DNA of 64,000 bases, taken from the NCBI RefSeq assembly GCF_030676415.1, contig NZ_JAUUTW010000010.1, forward strand, positions 1 to 64,000. The letters run 5' to 3'. Below are positions 62,032 through 64,000 of this stretch, piece after piece. Positions within the stretch are counted from its first letter, which is position 1. Each line of letters opens with the position of its first letter. The notes beneath the pieces were generated by a model, which ran no database searches, had not been told where the DNA came from, and saw nothing but the letters and a program-made list of their open reading frames with translations. The DNA comes from Peribacillus frigoritolerans (GTDB lineage Bacteria; Bacillota; Bacilli; Bacillales; DSM-1321). Position numbers and translations under genes: made by a program.

Positions 62032-62982
62032 ATGGACTTTCCATTAGGCGACCTCCAATCGATATGCAGGGAATTTGGAATTGGAGATCTGATAGCAGTT
62101 GAAGGCCGCCTGGGTGGGTTTGTAAATACGAATTTAAAGATCAAAACAGTAAAAGGCCTTTTTGTCATTCGAATCTATAGAGAAAAGTTTGATCCACAAC
62201 GTATTCACTATGCACATGATATCATTTCGATTCTCCGTTCATCCAATGTACCAGCATTAATGCCTATACAAAATAAATTTGAAAACTATTTTTCAACATA
62301 CAATGATCATTTTATAGAAGTTACCCCGTTCGTACAGGCTAATCATTTCCAGTGGATTCCAAACCAAGCCTACTTCAGCGGCATCATGCTGCGAAAAATG
62401 CACCAAACACTAATGCATGTTAAAAAAGATCCTCCACCAAGACAGACTATATACGATTATTACAATTGGAGTGTGTTGGACGACATGTCTAAATTACAGC
62501 CACTTTACAACTGGACGAGTCAGAACATATTCGAAATCTATCAAATAAATGAATTGATCCTGAATCATTCCCGGAATTTAAAATGTATTTCCATAGATCT
62601 ACCTACAACGATTTTACATGGCGATTGGCACCCCGGGAATCAGCTTTACCAAAAAAACGGTGAAGTGTGCTGTATATTGGACTTCGATTCGATTCAGCGA
62701 GGGGAATGTGTCTTCGATGTGGCCTACACCCTTTATTTTTACTTATTAAAAGATAAAAGCGAAGCATTAGGGAAGCCTTTTTTGCAAGGTTATGGCGTAT
62801 TATCTGAACAAGAACAAATGGTACTTCCTGTTATGATTGCTAAACTTGGATTGTTTTTTGGGAGTTTTATTAATAAAGGGGATTTAGAGTTTTCAAAGCA
62901 AAAGGAATTGGTGGAATGGGTACTCTCCCATGAAGGTATCAAAACGCTGCAAGATATGGTTAGACCGGATATTGCACGCTAA
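62032..62982 (+). CDS. APH/choline-kinase-family phosphotransferase
   Basis: This 316-aa kinase-like protein has the aminoglycoside phosphotransferase fold. The Brenner loop reads LHGDWHPGNQLY (catalytic Asp) and the metal-binding motif is ILDFDSIQRGE. The N-lobe has GGFVNTNLKIKT and VIRIYREKF (ATP lysine replaced by arginine in IR). ATG 62032 follows AAAGGGG by eight bases; the frame opens earlier at 62014 within the previous gene. In this cluster it may phosphorylate a sugar or a choline-like decoration, or be a spore-coat CotS-like protein. A resistance role is unlikely. Confidence 0.8.
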   Translation: MDFPLGDLQSICREFGIGDLIAVEGRLGGFVNTNLKIKTVKGLFVIRIYREKFDPQRIHYAHDIISILRSSNVPALMPIQNKFENYFSTYNDHFIEVTPFVQANHFQWIPNQAYFSGIMLRKMHQTLMHVKKDPPPRQTIYDYYNWSVLDDMSKLQPLYNWTSQNIFEIYQINELILNHSRNLKCISIDLPTTILHGDWHPGNQLYQKNGEVCCILDFDSIQRGECVFDVAYTLYFYLLKDKSEALGKPFLQGYGVLSEQEQMVLPVMIAKLGLFFGSFINKGDLEFSKQKELVEWVLSHEGIKTLQDMVRPDIAR

Positions 62983-63090
62983 CACTGGAATTTTGCTTAA
63001 CCTTAAACTAGCATCATCCCAATTGACATTATCCTTTTTGTTTTGTTATTTTGTTAGGATTTTTAAGCTACATTAGCGAGGTGTACCTGT

Positions 63091-64000
63091 GTGAAAGCAA
63101 GTATTATTATTCCGTCTTACAATGCATGTGAACGTCTTTATTATAATCTGCTATCCCTAAATCTTCAGGACTATCCCCATGAGCAATTTGAAGTCATTGT
63201 CATCGATAATGGTTCTACTGACAGTACTGCCAAAATGCTATCGGAATTTTCAGCAAGTTTCCGACTTGAAACTGTTAGAGTAGCTGAAAATAAAGGTATT
63301 GCACATGGAAGAAACCAGGGTATTTCAAAAGCGACAGGAGATATACTCATTTTTCATGACAGTGATATGATTGCTGAGAAAAATTTTGTCAGAAAACATT
63401 TGGAAGCACATAAAAATGAGAATACGGTAGTTTGCGGGTTCATTTGGAAGGAGATTTTCACCTATTATTACAAAAATTTTGAGGATTTCAGAATCTCCGA
63501 ATTTAATAAAGTAAAAGATCGATTTCACTACCAATCCGAGGATTTCGATCAAGATATACTGCAATTGATTCCTCCAGAAAAGATTACCGATGGCAGTTTC
63601 ATAAAATATAGCTTCGGAAAAGACACGCCCTTTATCGATTCTTTAGAAAAAGTCATTCAAGAATTTGGATCAGACCTAAAACGATACCATTTGCCTTGGA
63701 GGTTTTTTATCACCAATAATTCTTCAGCACCAAGAAAAAAAGTAGTAGAAGTCGGCATGTTTGATGAAAAGATTGTGAATTGGGGTTTTGAGGACTATGA
63801 TCTTGGGATTCAGCTATATAAGTCTGGTTGTAAATTTAAACTCTCGAATATTGTAAACGTCCATCAGGCACATCCAAAAAATTACATGAGAGGTGAGGCC
63901 CTTAAAAGCTTTGAATATATTTGTAATAAGTATAACGATATTAGACATATTGATATTGTTCTCGCTTGCATATGCACATTTTTGCGTGGTTCCCTATCCA
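63091..64000 (+). CDS. Family 2 glycosyltransferase (partial, runs off the window)
   Basis: A GTG start at 63091, seven bases after GAGGTG, opens a frame that stays open to the window's end (303 codons). It begins MKASIIIPSYNACERLYYNL and repeats the landmarks of the 60806 enzyme: VIDNGSTDSTAKML, FHDSDMIAEK and NWGFEDYDLGIQLYKSG. It is a diverged tandem duplicate with the kinase-like gene in between. The acceptor-side difference (HQAHPKNYMRGE) suggests another linkage. Confidence 0.85.
   Translation, partial: MKASIIIPSYNACERLYYNLLSLNLQDYPHEQFEVIVIDNGSTDSTAKMLSEFSASFRLETVRVAENKGIAHGRNQGISKATGDILIFHDSDMIAEKNFVRKHLEAHKNENTVVCGFIWKEIFTYYYKNFEDFRISEFNKVKDRFHYQSEDFDQDILQLIPPEKITDGSFIKYSFGKDTPFIDSLEKVIQEFGSDLKRYHLPWRFFITNNSSAPRKKVVEVGMFDEKIVNWGFEDYDLGIQLYKSGCKFKLSNIVNVHQAHPKNYMRGEALKSFEYICNKYNDIRHIDIVLACICTFLRGSLS

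Overview
The window reads as chromosome of a low-GC, spore-forming Bacillaceae. Ribosome binding sites are strong GGAGG types, TTG and GTG starts are common, and there are close counterparts of Bacillus subtilis yerD, iseA, ykuK, tnrA, nasA-F and ydeI. A Peribacillus/Bacillus simplex-like host is my best guess. That is inference; no rRNA is present. I see no tRNA, CRISPR array, intact transposase or prophage.

Layout. 0.2-7.7 kb: a FAD amine/amino-acid oxidase, a small unknown protein, an MBL-fold hydrolase, an MFS transporter and a YerD-type glutamate-synthase-like protein. 6.6-10.5 kb: a glycerate-use unit, with a CdaR regulator divergent from glycerate kinase and a GntP permease. 10.6-12.7 kb: a PadR/HAAS-domain pair, then the autolysin inhibitor IseA with a candidate WalR box. 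13.1-14.7 kb: a yybP-ykoY (Mn2+) riboswitch with terminator, followed not by a Mn exporter but by a Spo0M-like arrestin-fold protein and an MscS channel. 14.8-18.4 kb: an MFS drug-efflux-like gene behind an elaborate leader with an RBS-sequestering hairpin, a stand-alone MurE-like ligase, and a candidate structured RNA.

19.7-30.0 kb is a complete assimilatory nitrate/nitrite cluster: nasA, nasB, nasC, nasF, then tnrA on the other strand, then nasD and nasE. TnrA boxes sit about 50 bp before the predicted start sites of nasA and nasDE, and a third lies in front of tnrA. Nitrate would enter by NasA, be reduced by NasC/NasB to nitrite, then by NasD/NasE to ammonium using siroheme made with NasF. 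30.5-37.1 kb holds a secreted beta-amylase, OsmC, DinB-like, ArsR-SRPBCC and YdeI-like genes, separated by GC-rich dispersed repeats and a dead serine recombinase.

37.4-49.6 kb is the most intriguing block. A histidine kinase with an extracytoplasmic solute-binding sensor domain and an NtrC-type regulator are followed by a textbook sigma-54 promoter. That promoter drives an orphan TAXI lipoprotein and a complete four-gene ABC importer. Next come an Asp/Glu-racemase-family gene on the other strand and glcD-glcF (2-hydroxyacid oxidase subunits). I read it as a substrate-sensing uptake and oxidation system whose substrate is unknown.

49.9-56.0 kb: LysE exporter/TrmB regulator, a HEAT-repeat protein, a methyltransferase, a tiny zinc-ribbon protein, and a GntR regulator with an EamA transporter. 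56.5-64.0 kb: a truncated SDR remnant marks the edge of a CDP-sugar and glycan gene cluster (glucose-1-phosphate cytidylyltransferase, epimerase, CDP-glucose 4,6-dehydratase, three glycosyltransferases and an APH-fold kinase) that runs off the right end.
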